A DNA stretch of 21,793 nt from an uncultured Bacilli bacterium (GTDB taxonomy: Bacteria; Bacillota_I; Bacilli_A; RF39; UBA660), in contig CANRAT010000022.1 of the NCBI GenBank assembly GCA_947628685.1, positions 1 through 21,793 on the forward strand. Reading direction: 5' to 3'. Shown piece by piece: positions 21,787 to 21,793 of the stretch; the stretch's first letter is position 1; the number at the start of each line of letters is the position of its first letter. A program made the translations under genes and the position numbers. The notes beneath the pieces are model-generated. The model saw only the letters and a program-made list of their open reading frames with translations. It was not told where the DNA came from and searched no databases.

Positions 21787-21793
21787 CGTAGGG

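Noticed and set aside
1..21793. CRISPR array, tRNA genes, replication origin or complete mobile element
   Set aside because: No spaced direct repeats, no tRNA cloverleaf with GGTTCRA-type T arm, no DnaA-box cluster and no integrase or terminal repeats were seen on reading through.

Overview
The window (21.8 kb) is very AT-rich bacterial chromosome that reads as a low-GC Bacillota. The gene neighbourhoods are typical of that phylum: dnaD-nth next to a class A penicillin-binding protein and recU, gpsB directly before a B-type RNase P RNA, and a RodZ-like gene overlapping pgsA. TGA is used as a stop (ends of dnaD, nth and nrtR) and Trp is TGG, so this is genetic code 11, not the mycoplasma code. 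An uncultured member of class Bacilli with a small AT-rich genome is the likeliest source, but this is inference; no 16S or tRNA gene is present to fix it.

Layout. 1-1730: the end of an ATP-binding (GHKL) AlbA-type regulator, a GC-richer block of tandem hairpins, and a DUF1835-like gene. 1846-2898 (minus): an orphan 350-aa protein. 3048-7702: dnaD and nth on plus converge on recU-PBP on minus, with one long hairpin terminator holding both stop codons. 7879-8951: an Rpn-family PD-(D/E)XK nuclease with a possible internal translation start for its C-terminal part, then a 31-codon small ORF that ends inside its own terminator. 8965-10820: gpsB and rnpB (the first strand of RNase P helix P1 overlaps the gpsB stop), a RodZ-like membrane HTH protein and pgsA. 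10831-16249: a coiled-coil membrane protein of unknown function, tex, a convergent 77-aa Gly/Tyr-rich protein, an M29 aminopeptidase, and a membrane-anchored protein that looks like a catalytically dead polysaccharide deacetylase.

16261-21776 is the most coherent unit: one promoter with perfect consensus hexamers drives seven tightly packed genes, pncA-pncB-nudix-nadE-nadD-pncC-nrtR. Together they encode the route nicotinamide to nicotinate to NaMN to NaAD to NAD, plus recycling of NMN by deamidation, a likely ADP-ribose-type Nudix hydrolase, and the Nudix-derived NAD repressor NrtR with a degenerate Nudix box. Two copies of an 11-bp palindrome (TGTTAnTAACA) lie just after the -10 and 41 bp further on. 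They are the natural candidates for NrtR operators, which would make the operon self-regulating.

Several single-gene promoters here share one style: an extended -10 (TGnTATAAT), a weak -35 and a very short leader. The NAD operon differs, with a strong -35 and a leader of about 150 nt.
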